From assembly GCA_035577545.1 (NCBI GenBank), contig DATLVI010000010.1:1-64000 (forward strand): a DNA stretch of 64,000 nucleotides, given 5' to 3'. A program made the position numbers and the translations under genes. Of the stretch, positions 16,259 to 24,162 are shown piece by piece. Below the pieces are notes generated by a model. It was not told the DNA's origin. It did not search any database and saw only the letters and a program-made list of their open reading frames with translations. Each line of letters begins with the position of its first letter. Within the stretch, counting starts at the first letter, position 1. The stretch is from Verrucomicrobiia bacterium (lineage in GTDB: Bacteria > Verrucomicrobiota > Verrucomicrobiia > Palsa-1439).

Positions 16259-18088
16259 TTGTCGAGTAAAACTACCAACCGAGAGATTCTGTTCCTGTTG
16301 CTGCTGTTCGTAGCCGCAACTATCGCCTACTTCTGGGCCCGAAACATCCAGGTCCCCTTGTTGCGTGCGCCGGACGGCCATTATGTCCTCGTTGATTCTG
16401 ATAGCATGATGCGCTGGCGGTTGGTGGAACGGGCTCTCGACGGCGATGGCGCGCGCATTCACTGGTTGCCTGAAATCAACGCACCGTACGGTACGCTCAA
16501 CCCGTGGACGGCTCCGATGACGACCCTGGGTGTCGGTATGGTGCGGGTGGGAGAATTTGTGGGTGGGATGCCGCGCGCACGCGCGTTGGAATGGGCGGGA
16601 CTGTGGCTGGGGCCGATTGTCGGATTGGCCGGCATGATCGCGTTGGGGTTATTGGGCTTGCGCGCGGGCGGCTGGCTTTTGGCGGCCTGCTGGATTGTGG
16701 CGTGGCCGGTGTTGGTCGATGTCATGGTGATCACGGCCTTTGGAAACACGGACCACCACAGTTTGCATCAGCTGCTCTTCATTTGCATTGTGGGAGGGTG
16801 CCTGGCGTGGCGGCAGAAGCCTACCACGGCGGGAGGGGTGTTCGTGGGTATTGCCACGGCACTGGCAATCTGGTCGGCAGGATCGGAGATGATGCCTGCG
16901 TGCGGGTTGGTGGGAGGGCTGGCTTTGTACGAACTCGGGTGGCAAACAGCGGATGAGGGGCACAAGCAATTCTGGCGCGGCTGGTGGATCAGCGGACTCG
17001 TAGGTACTCTGATTGCATGGCTCTTCGAGTTTTGGCCACATTTGTTTTCCCAACACCTGGAGCTCATCTCTGCGTGGCACGTGGCGCTGTGGCTCATTGG
17101 CGGGGGATTGCTGGAACTGGTTAGTCGCTCCCCGATCTCGAAGAGTTGGAAACTGCTAGCGATTTTGTTGGCGGCAGGGCTGTCGGTGGTGACTGCGGCG
17201 GCCATGAAGGGCTTCGATTGGCACCATCTTCACGTGATGCAGGACGTGCGACTGAAGCGATTGATGAGCGTAACAGTGGAATGCATGCCGTACCCCACAA
17301 ACTTGTCCCAAGCACTGCAACACGGCTATATCGACTTCGGTTTCCTGCCATTCGTGTCGCTGGGCCTGATTTTCACTTTCAAGAAGATTGACCGGCGCGT
17401 TCGTTGGGTCCTGCTCGTGGCTCTTTCGTATCTGCTGCTTACATTTTGCCAGGTGCGCTGGATGGACTTTTTCATTCCCGTGCTGGTCATGACCGCCGGG
17501 CTGGCCGTCACGCATCTGTGGGCCAATTCACCCGAGTTTTGCCTGGCGGGCATGGTGGTGGCAACCTTTCCCGCGTGGATGATCAACCTGCGCGTCAACC
17601 ACAGCATGAAATTGATTGGCGGGGATTCCTTGCGCGGGCCACAGGTTGAAACTTTCGCCCTGGAGGCCGTCTCCGATTGCCTGGGTTCGACGGTGCGGCA
17701 CCCAATCGTGCTGGCACCGTGGGACGAGGCGTCATTTCTCGCGCCCATGGGCAAGGTGCGGGTCGTTGGCACTGGCTTTTGGTGCAATTTGGATGGGATT
17801 AACGACACAGGCGAAATGCTCACGACAGCGTCCGCGGACCGGTTTTGGGAACTACAGCGGAAAAGAAATGTGGAGTTCTTGTTGGTACGTTCACAAGCGA
17901 GTCTGGAAGAGGACATGCGATTGGCGTTCGTGGCCCTGACGGGGCAGGAGCCATCGCAAACGGACATTGCCGCCGCGTATGTGTGGCAGCTCCTGAAGGA
18001 CGATCGATTTCCAACCGTGACCTGTAAGGAGATGGCGCAATTTGAGCCGTCGTGGAGAATCATCCGCCTCAACAAACCCGGCGAGTAA
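16259..18088 (+). CDS. STT3/PglB-like oligosaccharyltransferase-family membrane protein
   Basis: A 609-residue polytopic membrane protein. The only reasonable start is TTG at 16259, since a stop lies just upstream and the next ATG is at residue 50, past the first helix. The first outer loop holds DSDSMMRW (Asp46, Asp48), the STT3 metal motif, and a second acidic/histidine motif, FGNTDHHSLHQ (Asp165), corresponds to the STT3 DHH loop. The C-terminal about 150 residues form a soluble extracytoplasmic domain with no clear WWDYG signature, so acceptor specificity may differ from classical N-glycosylation. It sits 5 nt before a DPM1-like glycosyltransferase that could supply its lipid-linked donor. 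Confidence 0.75.
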   Translation: MSSKTTNREILFLLLLFVAATIAYFWARNIQVPLLRAPDGHYVLVDSDSMMRWRLVERALDGDGARIHWLPEINAPYGTLNPWTAPMTTLGVGMVRVGEFVGGMPRARALEWAGLWLGPIVGLAGMIALGLLGLRAGGWLLAACWIVAWPVLVDVMVITAFGNTDHHSLHQLLFICIVGGCLAWRQKPTTAGGVFVGIATALAIWSAGSEMMPACGLVGGLALYELGWQTADEGHKQFWRGWWISGLVGTLIAWLFEFWPHLFSQHLELISAWHVALWLIGGGLLELVSRSPISKSWKLLAILLAAGLSVVTAAAMKGFDWHHLHVMQDVRLKRLMSVTVECMPYPTNLSQALQHGYIDFGFLPFVSLGLIFTFKKIDRRVRWVLLVALSYLLLTFCQVRWMDFFIPVLVMTAGLAVTHLWANSPEFCLAGMVVATFPAWMINLRVNHSMKLIGGDSLRGPQVETFALEAVSDCLGSTVRHPIVLAPWDEASFLAPMGKVRVVGTGFWCNLDGINDTGEMLTTASADRFWELQRKRNVEFLLVRSQASLEEDMRLAFVALTGQEPSQTDIAAAYVWQLLKDDRFPTVTCKEMAQFEPSWRIIRLNKPGE

Positions 18089-18092
18089 CACG

Positions 18093-18830
18093 ATGGCAAG
18101 CTTGGAAAAACACAGCGGAACACCGGATCTATCGATTGTAATCCCGGTTTATAACGAAGACCAAATCATTGAAGCGGTCCTCCGCATGATTTTGGCGGTG
18201 GATTTCGGCGATTACCTGCGGGAAGTCGTGGTCGTCGATGACGGTTCCAGCGACAAGACGCGGGAAGTGCTGGGTCGATTTCACGAGACGCAGAACCTGC
18301 GCATCATGTATCGCAACGTCAACGGAGGGAAAGGTGCGGCCCTCCGGGACGGGATCCGCGCGGCCACCGGCAAGGTAATCATCATCCAGGATGCGGATTT
18401 GGAATACGATCCAAGCCAGATCCCCATGCTGACGACACCGATCCTGGAGGGGAAGGCCAAGGTGGTTTATGGTTCCCGATTCAAGGGAGTGATTCGAAAT
18501 ATGTCACCCATTCGCCGGTTGGCAAATCGGTTCCTGACTTTCTATGTCAATCTCCTGTTCGGCACGAAAATCACCGATGCCTGTACCTGCTATAAGACGT
18601 TCGAAGGCGATGTTCTCCGGAGCTTTGCCTTGAAGAGCGACGGCTTCGAGATCTGTCATGAAATCACCGCCAATGCGGCGCGTCGGGGTTACTCGATTGT
18701 CGAATTCCCGATTTCGTATTGCGCTCGCGGCGCGGACGAAGGGGTGAAATCTTCCTGGAAGGATTTGGTCCGGCAATTGGGTTATATCTTCACGTTTCGT
18801 TTTTGTCGACTTAATGGCGCAGTGGGCTGA
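18093..18830 (+). CDS. family 2 glycosyltransferase, polyprenyl-phosphate hexose synthase (DPM1)-like
   Basis: A 245-residue soluble GT-A glycosyltransferase. ATG at 18093, 5 nt after the STT3-like stop, is preferred over an upstream in-frame TTG. Motifs are DLSIVIPVYNE at the start, the nucleotide-sugar Asp in VVDDGSSDKT, and the metal-binding QDADLEYDP. The C-terminal KSSWKDL segment resembles polyprenyl-monophosphomannose and glucose synthases, and no C-terminal membrane helices are present. It would make a polyprenyl-phosphate sugar, the donor type used by GT-C enzymes such as its neighbours. Confidence 0.85.
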   Translation: MASLEKHSGTPDLSIVIPVYNEDQIIEAVLRMILAVDFGDYLREVVVVDDGSSDKTREVLGRFHETQNLRIMYRNVNGGKGAALRDGIRAATGKVIIIQDADLEYDPSQIPMLTTPILEGKAKVVYGSRFKGVIRNMSPIRRLANRFLTFYVNLLFGTKITDACTCYKTFEGDVLRSFALKSDGFEICHEITANAARRGYSIVEFPISYCARGADEGVKSSWKDLVRQLGYIFTFRFCRLNGAVG

Positions 18831-18836
18831 GATGAT

Positions 18837-19511
18837 ATGAAGAAGAACATCCACGGGTATTCCGCGTACCACTCGGATCTCGTGGCGAGGATCTCCTGGC
18901 GCGTTCGGGGAAGGATATTTCGCCTTTTCCTGGACACATTCTCACCGAATGAGAGGACCAAAGTGCTCGATGTTGGCGTGATGGCAGACGCCATGAGTGA
19001 AGAAATAGAATCAAATTACTTTGAGCGCCTTTACCCTCACCCGGAGATGGTCACCGGCGTAACCCCTGAGGATCCGTCTCGACTCCAAAAGCAGTTTCCG
19101 CTCAGCCGTTTTACGCGCGCCGATGGACGCGCTCTACCATTTGGTGATCAGTCGTTCGACATCGTTTTTTCGGGAGCCGTGATCGAGCATGTGGGTTCGC
19201 GGGAGAATCAGCGGCAGTTCGTGCGGGAGGCCTGTCGTGTTGGTAGAAACGTGTTTATCACCACACCCAATCGGTTCTTTCCTGTGGAAGCGCATTCCTA
19301 CCTGCCATTGATAAGCTACTTCCCGCCCCGGGTTTTCAGGGGTATTTTGAGTACGGTCGGGCTCCATGAGTTGGCGAAAGAAGAGAAACTGAATTTGCTG
19401 ACCGAACATGAATTGCTTCAATTGTTTGACTCTGCGGCCCAACCCAGAATCGTTCGCATTCGCCTATGCTTGCTGACCCAGAACCTTGTCGGTATCGTGA
19501 AAACATGGTGA
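18837..19511 (+). CDS. class I SAM-dependent methyltransferase
   Basis: A 224-residue methyltransferase-fold protein starting 6 nt after the GT2 gene. Motif I is degenerate: VLDVGVMADAM lacks the usual GxGxG, as in a subgroup of envelope-associated methyltransferases. The acidic strand II region, ADGRALPFGDQSFDIVFSG and the post-motif IEHV support the call. A TPNRFFPVEAHSYLP loop and C-terminal hydrophobic stretch follow. By context it may modify a glycan, glycolipid or quinone; the sequence does not decide. Confidence 0.75.
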   Translation: MKKNIHGYSAYHSDLVARISWRVRGRIFRLFLDTFSPNERTKVLDVGVMADAMSEEIESNYFERLYPHPEMVTGVTPEDPSRLQKQFPLSRFTRADGRALPFGDQSFDIVFSGAVIEHVGSRENQRQFVREACRVGRNVFITTPNRFFPVEAHSYLPLISYFPPRVFRGILSTVGLHELAKEEKLNLLTEHELLQLFDSAAQPRIVRIRLCLLTQNLVGIVKTW

Positions 19512-19646
19512 TCGAATCGAACCACCCTGAGTTTTGCCGATGAGCGGTTGCCAGGACCATAGACCGCATCGCGGAGCCCGGCGGGTAAGGTCAGATTGTC
19601 GATGGATTTGTTATCGAGTTGTCCGTAGCAGTAGCTTTTGGAGCAC

Positions 19647-20492
19647 ATGAACGAATTACTTCGCGAACCTTCAGCGCGGGCTGGCGGGCGGACCATAGTT
19701 GACTTGTCATCTTTGCGCGAACGGCTCCGGATCACCGGTGCGGATCGTGTCGAGTTCCTGCAGGGCCAGTGCACCAATGATATCAAGCGGTTGCAGCCCG
19801 GCCAGAGTTGTTACGCGGCATTTTTGAATGCGAAGGGCAAGATGCGGGGGGAGGGGCAGGTCATTTGTTTGGCGGACTCATTTCTGCTGGAGGTCAACCC
19901 CGGGCTCGCGCCATCGCTCGAGAAGTTCATTATTACGGAAGAGGTGACGATTGAAGATGTGGGCGATTCGATGAGCGAATGGCTGGTGATTGGCGACGAG
20001 ATTGGCACAGTACCCCCTCAGGCCGTGACTTTCCAGCATCCGCTCGGGTGGGGTGTGATCAGCGCGACCCCGATGATGGAGACAATCAGTGCGGAAGCAT
20101 TGGAAGTGTTGCGTATTGAGGGGGCTGTACCGAAGTGGGGCGTGGACATGGACGAAAGCATGATTCCCAACGAGGCCGGTCTCGAAGCGCGCGCGATCAG
20201 CTATGACAAAGGCTGCTACATCGGGCAGGAAACCATCGCGCGCATCAAGACGTACGGACACGTGAACCGTCGGCTGGTGCAGATCGTCATCACAGGAGAG
20301 AGCATTCCTACCCGTGGCGATAAGATCGTTATGGAGGGCCGCGAGGTGGGGCAGCTGACCAGCGCGATCCGTTCATCGCGGCTTGGCAAACCGCTGGCGC
20401 TCGGCTATGTTCGGCGCGAGTTCGCAACGGCGGGAGTCAAACTCAATTGGAACACGGAAACGGCGGAGGTCTTGAGAGTATGCGGAGAATGA
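19647..20492 (+). CDS. ygfZ: YgfZ/GcvT-domain folate-binding protein
   Basis: YgfZ-type proteins bind tetrahydrofolate and support maturation of certain Fe-S enzymes. The 281-residue protein shows the family signature KGCYIGQE at residues 188-195, containing the conserved Cys, together with RVEFLQGQCTNDI near the N-terminus and an LGYV...C-terminal barrel. ATG at 19647 is preferred over an in-frame TTG 9 nt upstream. The 135-nt gap before it contains no supported gene. Its end overlaps the cyclophilin start, so the two are probably co-translated. Confidence 0.9.
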   Translation: MNELLREPSARAGGRTIVDLSSLRERLRITGADRVEFLQGQCTNDIKRLQPGQSCYAAFLNAKGKMRGEGQVICLADSFLLEVNPGLAPSLEKFIITEEVTIEDVGDSMSEWLVIGDEIGTVPPQAVTFQHPLGWGVISATPMMETISAEALEVLRIEGAVPKWGVDMDESMIPNEAGLEARAISYDKGCYIGQETIARIKTYGHVNRRLVQIVITGESIPTRGDKIVMEGREVGQLTSAIRSSRLGKPLALGYVRREFATAGVKLNWNTETAEVLRVCGE

Positions 20493-21079
20493 TTGGATTG
20501 GCCGGTTTATTGGCAACGGTATTTCTACTGAAAGGAACAACCCTCATGGCAGCGGATACGGATACGGTGGCGGTGGTCGAAACGAAATTCGGCAAAATGG
20601 TGATCGAGTTCTACGACAAGGACGCGCCGAAGACGGTGGCGAATTTCAAGAAGCTCGCGCAGCAGAATTTTTACGACGGCACGGCGTTTCATCGCATCAT
20701 CGATGGTTTCATGATCCAGGGGGGTGACCCCTTGAGCAAGGACCCGCAGAACCCGGGCGTGGGCACCGGCGGACCTGGCTACAAGATCGCGGCCGAATTC
20801 AACACGAACAAGCACGTGCTGGGTGTTGTTTCCATGGCACGAAGCAGCGACCCGGATTCCGCCGGCTCGCAATTCTTCATTTGCCTGGGGGACGCGTCGT
20901 TTCTCAATGGCCAGTATACGGCCTTCGGCAAACTGATTGCCGGCGTTGACGTGCTGAAAAAAATCGGCGGGGCGTCGACCAAAATGAATTCCTCGGGGAG
21001 CGAGAAAAGCGCGCCGGTGGAACCGGTGGTCGTTACGCATGTGAAAATCATTCCTCGCCAGGAAGCGTTGGGCAAGTAA
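20480..21079 (+). CDS. exported cyclophilin-type peptidyl-prolyl cis-trans isomerase
   Basis: A 199-residue cyclophilin that accelerates proline isomerisation during folding of exported proteins. The start at 20480 (GGAGG about 11 nt upstream) gives a signal peptide with a positive start, MRRMIGLAGLLATVFLL, ending near LMAA; ATG at 20489 is the alternative. Cyclophilin core motifs are FHRIIDGFMIQGGDP, GSQFFICLGDASFLNGQYTAFGKL and the MARSSDPDSAGSQFF catalytic loop. The start overlaps the ygfZ stop by 13 nt. Confidence 0.9.
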   Translation: MRRMIGLAGLLATVFLLKGTTLMAADTDTVAVVETKFGKMVIEFYDKDAPKTVANFKKLAQQNFYDGTAFHRIIDGFMIQGGDPLSKDPQNPGVGTGGPGYKIAAEFNTNKHVLGVVSMARSSDPDSAGSQFFICLGDASFLNGQYTAFGKLIAGVDVLKKIGGASTKMNSSGSEKSAPVEPVVVTHVKIIPRQEALGK

Positions 21080-21091
21080 GGCCGTTGGGCC

Positions 21092-21298
21092 ATGACCCTT
21101 CAGGAAATCGCCGCCAGATTGGAGCGACTGGGTTGCCCGCGTGAGAAATCGGCGGCAATGGCCTCCCAGCTTGATCGGCGGGCCCGCATGGATGCCGAGC
21201 GGGACGGTACATCGAGCGAGGCCGCCTTGGCGCGACTTTTGGGCCTGATGGCGCAAGGGTGGGCAACTCAGGGTTCCCAACCCAAAAAGAGCGAATAA
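21092..21298 (+). CDS. small hypothetical protein (68 aa)
   Basis: A short charged reading frame 12 nt after the cyclophilin stop and on the same strand. It would encode 68 residues, mostly amphipathic helix (TLQEIAARLERLGCPREKSA and RAMDAERDG-like segments), with no membrane segment and no recognised family. Close spacing to the cyclophilin gene and the absence of a better frame argue for a real gene; low complexity and short length argue for caution. Confidence 0.5.
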   Translation: MTLQEIAARLERLGCPREKSAAMASQLDRRARMDAERDGTSSEAALARLLGLMAQGWATQGSQPKKSE

Positions 21299-21437
21299 CG
21301 CCATCAAAAGCCACCAATTGTTCACGCTCTAGCCCTTATTCTGTAACATTTCCAAGGCAATCTTTGCCTGTGATACCGATTGCAGAGCTTGACAGGAGCG
21401 CCATCCAAAAAAAGTCAAGAAAAGTCAAAAAAAAGCC

Positions 21438-21510
21438 TTGCATTACAAAACGTAATCTCTATGATGGCGCTTGGAGAAGCGAACAAGAGCCCGCTCGCGA
21501 GGTGGGCGCA
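21438..21510 (+). promoter_or_regulatory. PEP-CTERM cassette promoter and leader, copy A
   Basis: TTGCAT (21438-21443), a 17-nt spacer and ATGATG (21461-21466) resemble a -35/-10 pair. They are followed by TTGGAGAAGCGA and CCGCTCGCGAGG. The same order and nearly the same spacing recur at 28091-28160 before another PEP-CTERM gene with an unrelated body. An A-rich tract (repeated AAAAGTCAA) precedes it. The conserved block continues to a GGGGAGAA ribosome site before ATG 21544. Conservation between two loci is seen; promoter function is inferred. Confidence 0.6.
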
Positions 21511-21543
21511 AACTAGATTGAGAAAGAGGGGAGAATAGGCGAG

Positions 21544-22314
21544 ATGAGTAAATTGATTAAGTTCACGGGTATTCTAGCTGTAGCTATTCTGGCTGCGGCA
21601 CAAGCGCAGGCGGCACTGACTGGAAGCGAAACGTTCAGTTATTCAGACGGCGATTTGACGACTGTCGCTCCTGCTGGAGTATGGTCCAATTTCAGCGGCA
21701 CAACGGCGCTCAATGTTAGCAACGGCGTCGCTGTCCTTACAGGAGTAAATAGCAAGGATGACGGGCTGAACTTGAGTTCAGCAGGAGCATCAAACGGTGT
21801 TGAATACGCCAGCTTCGATGTCAACTTCACTTCTTGGCCAGCCGGCACTGGGTCGTATTTTGCCATGTTCAAAGACACGTCGACCTCGAATTTCCGCGCG
21901 AGGGTGCTGGTCACGAACACGGTTGGAGGGGTTTCGATCGGCATCGCAAACTCGTCCGCAACGGCGGTCGCTGGCACGGCTTTCCTGCCCGGAGTTTTGA
22001 GTTTGGGCACGACGTACCGAGTCGTGATCAGGCTTGATCAAAGCAGCGGGGTTGATTCGTCTACCATCTGGCTCAGCCCCACGCTTGAGACGGATCCAGG
22101 CGCCACCGCAACGGATACCGTAGTGTCGGGTCCTCTACAGATTCCGGTGACTCAGTTTGCGCTGCGTCAGAGTAATGCGACGCAGGGACTCAACTGGGTT
22201 GACAACATCCTGGTTGGAACCACGTTCGCCGATGTAGTTCCAGAGCCTTCCTCGATCGCATTGGTCGGAGCGGGCCTACTGGGTCTGTTGGCGATGCGTC
22301 GTCGCCGTTCATAA
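21544..22314 (+). CDS. PEP-CTERM sorting-domain surface protein
   Basis: A 256-residue exported protein with signal peptide MSKLIKFTGILAVAILAAAQAQA and C-terminal sorting signal VPEPSS, then a hydrophobic helix ending MRRRRS. The middle is Ser/Thr/Asn/Gly rich, with strands resembling a jelly-roll or concanavalin-like domain (SYSDGDLT near the start, WVDNILVG near the end), but no catalytic motif is evident. Substrate of an exosortase encoded elsewhere. Its leader and terminator match those of 28188-28865. Confidence 0.9.
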   Translation: MSKLIKFTGILAVAILAAAQAQAALTGSETFSYSDGDLTTVAPAGVWSNFSGTTALNVSNGVAVLTGVNSKDDGLNLSSAGASNGVEYASFDVNFTSWPAGTGSYFAMFKDTSTSNFRARVLVTNTVGGVSIGIANSSATAVAGTAFLPGVLSLGTTYRVVIRLDQSSGVDSSTIWLSPTLETDPGATATDTVVSGPLQIPVTQFALRQSNATQGLNWVDNILVGTTFADVVPEPSSIALVGAGLLGLLAMRRRRS

Positions 22315-22342
22315 GGGTTGTAAATCTAGATTCGCTTCATCA

Positions 22343-22380
22343 CGGGCCACTCCGGAAACGGGGTGGCCCGTTTGTGTTTG
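22343..22380 (+). terminator. terminator of PEP-CTERM cassette A
   Basis: CGGGCCAC (22343-22350) pairs with GTGGCCCG (22363-22370), followed by TTTGTGTTTG. Nearly the same 45-nt sequence (TTCATCACGGGCC...GGCCCG) terminates the PEP-CTERM gene at 28188-28865. Confidence 0.85.
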
Positions 22381-22431
22381 CAGATTGGGGTAGGCCTCGG
22401 TCGGTCTGAAGGCGCAAGTCTGCGGGAAGCG

Positions 22432-24153
22432 CTAATCACCGATTCTGTAAACGAAAAGCGTGTAGCCGACGCGGTCGATGGGTTGATGTTGCTCGCGCAG
22501 CCAAGTCCATTCGGGTTGCATGAGGACCATCGCCGAGATCACGAGCGTGCCGGGTGGGGCGGTGCGCGCTTCCGCGGCTTCCACCGTGGTGTACTGGATG
22601 CCGTGGTAGGTGAGGGCCTTTTCCACGCCAAAGTAGGCCAGATAGCAGCGTTCCAGATGGTGGCCGGTCAGGTACTGCTTCAGGCGTTTGACGTCCTGGC
22701 CCCAATCGAGATTGGAGTCGAGCAGGTACTTGTAGCCATTGCGCGCACCGCCGGCGAACTCGTTGAAGTATTCGATGTAGAACGGATGTGCGTCTATGCT
22801 CACGGCTACCAGCCAGGCAACCAGAAACATGGTTGCGACCCTCCAGGCTCCACGTCGCAGCGCCAACTGCGAAGCCACGCCCACGGACAGCAGCCCGTAG
22901 ACGGGTAGGAGATGGCGGACGCCGATGTTCATCTTGTTGTACATCGCCAGGCCAAAGAAAATGGCGGCGGCAACCCAGGGGACAAGTTGTTCGAGCCGTT
23001 GGGTTCGAATTCGCCGGAGAAGAACGAAGAGAGCCCCGGTCAGGAGCGCCAGAAAGGCGATCGGCGTTTTCAAGGCGAACGCGACGGGGTAGTAGTACCA
23101 CCAGCCCTCGGGACTCCACTTCCCGAGCAGGTAGCCATTATGCCCTGCGTCGGCAGTGCCCAGCAGCAACGCCACGGCTTTGAAGAAGTCCGGCGGAATC
23201 AGGACCAGGCGGAAGTCCTCAAACCACGACGGAACATTCAGCCACGCGACTTGTGCCGGTTCAAGCGGAGGCGCGGGCATCCAGTGCGGCGCGTAGACAA
23301 TCAAGATGACGGCCCACGTACTGGCGGCCAGTACGAAGATGAGTTTGACGAACTGAAGAGTGCTCCTTTGCTCTGCAGTCAGCCTCCACCGTACAAGCGC
23401 GGTCACCACGACGAAAATAGGCAGGAGCAGGAGGGCGGATAGTTTGGTCGTCAGCGCCAGGCCGAAGGCCAGTCCTGCGATAATCGCGGTACGAAGACGA
23501 GGACGTTGCACGAAATGGGTGAAACTCCATAAAGACGCTAGTATCGTCAGTGTCCCACCCCCATCGGTCTGGACGATATGGCCGTGCGCCAGTGCGACCG
23601 GGTTAAAAACCCAGAGGGCACAACCGAGGAGCCCGGCCCAAGGGCCGGCGAGTTGATTGGCCCAGAGGAAAATAACGACGGCCGTGAGCAGGGTCAGCAC
23701 TACTTGCATCAAGCGGGCTGCGGTCAGCAATCGGTCGGCATCGTTTTCGCCGCTGTAGAGGAAGAATTGGCCGAAACGATCCCCTTCCATCCACGGCCAG
23801 TAATACCAATTGTCACGACCCGCTGGAAACAGTTGGCTGGACGCTTCAAGGGGACCACGCCATGGACGGTCCATAGGATATCCTGTATGACCTTCGAGGA
23901 GCGAACGTGACTCCTCTGGAATCTTCACTGACATGAAGGTCAGCGGCAGGGCGGACCACAATTTGGCCAAGGGTGGCTCGTCGGGGTGCATGCGGAATCC
24001 CAGGCCTTCACAGTACGTATAGCCGGCGCCGAGAATCCATGGTTCGTCCGCCGTCGCGCTCTCCTCATGGATCGGCTGCCACATCAAGCACACCATGACT
24101 CCCGCGAGGAGCAGAAATCCGGTCAATGCGCCCGCTTTTTCGGGTTTCGTCAT
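22432..24153 (-). CDS. GT39/ArnT-like membrane glycosyltransferase
   Basis: A 573-residue polytopic membrane protein of the dolichyl-phosphate-mannose-protein mannosyltransferase type. The N-terminal helix is followed by an outer loop with TADEPWI (Asp36, Glu37) and MHPDEPPLAK (Asp58, Glu59), the acidic motifs of GT-C enzymes. About ten further hydrophobic segments follow, and the C-terminal soluble part includes YFNEFAGGARNGYKYLLDSNLDWGQD, a common ending in this family. It uses a polyprenyl-phosphate sugar donor. Last gene of a reverse operon of three (26379, 24163, 22432). Confidence 0.85.
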   Translation of the reverse strand: MTKPEKAGALTGFLLLAGVMVCLMWQPIHEESATADEPWILGAGYTYCEGLGFRMHPDEPPLAKLWSALPLTFMSVKIPEESRSLLEGHTGYPMDRPWRGPLEASSQLFPAGRDNWYYWPWMEGDRFGQFFLYSGENDADRLLTAARLMQVVLTLLTAVVIFLWANQLAGPWAGLLGCALWVFNPVALAHGHIVQTDGGGTLTILASLWSFTHFVQRPRLRTAIIAGLAFGLALTTKLSALLLLPIFVVVTALVRWRLTAEQRSTLQFVKLIFVLAASTWAVILIVYAPHWMPAPPLEPAQVAWLNVPSWFEDFRLVLIPPDFFKAVALLLGTADAGHNGYLLGKWSPEGWWYYYPVAFALKTPIAFLALLTGALFVLLRRIRTQRLEQLVPWVAAAIFFGLAMYNKMNIGVRHLLPVYGLLSVGVASQLALRRGAWRVATMFLVAWLVAVSIDAHPFYIEYFNEFAGGARNGYKYLLDSNLDWGQDVKRLKQYLTGHHLERCYLAYFGVEKALTYHGIQYTTVEAAEARTAPPGTLVISAMVLMQPEWTWLREQHQPIDRVGYTLFVYRIGD

Positions 24154-24162
24154 GTTAGCTAT

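Noticed and set aside
19512-19646. Possible broken gene or reverse frame between methyltransferase and ygfZ
   Set aside because: A reverse frame gives a short featureless peptide; no homology signature and no ribosome site, so only a gap is reported.
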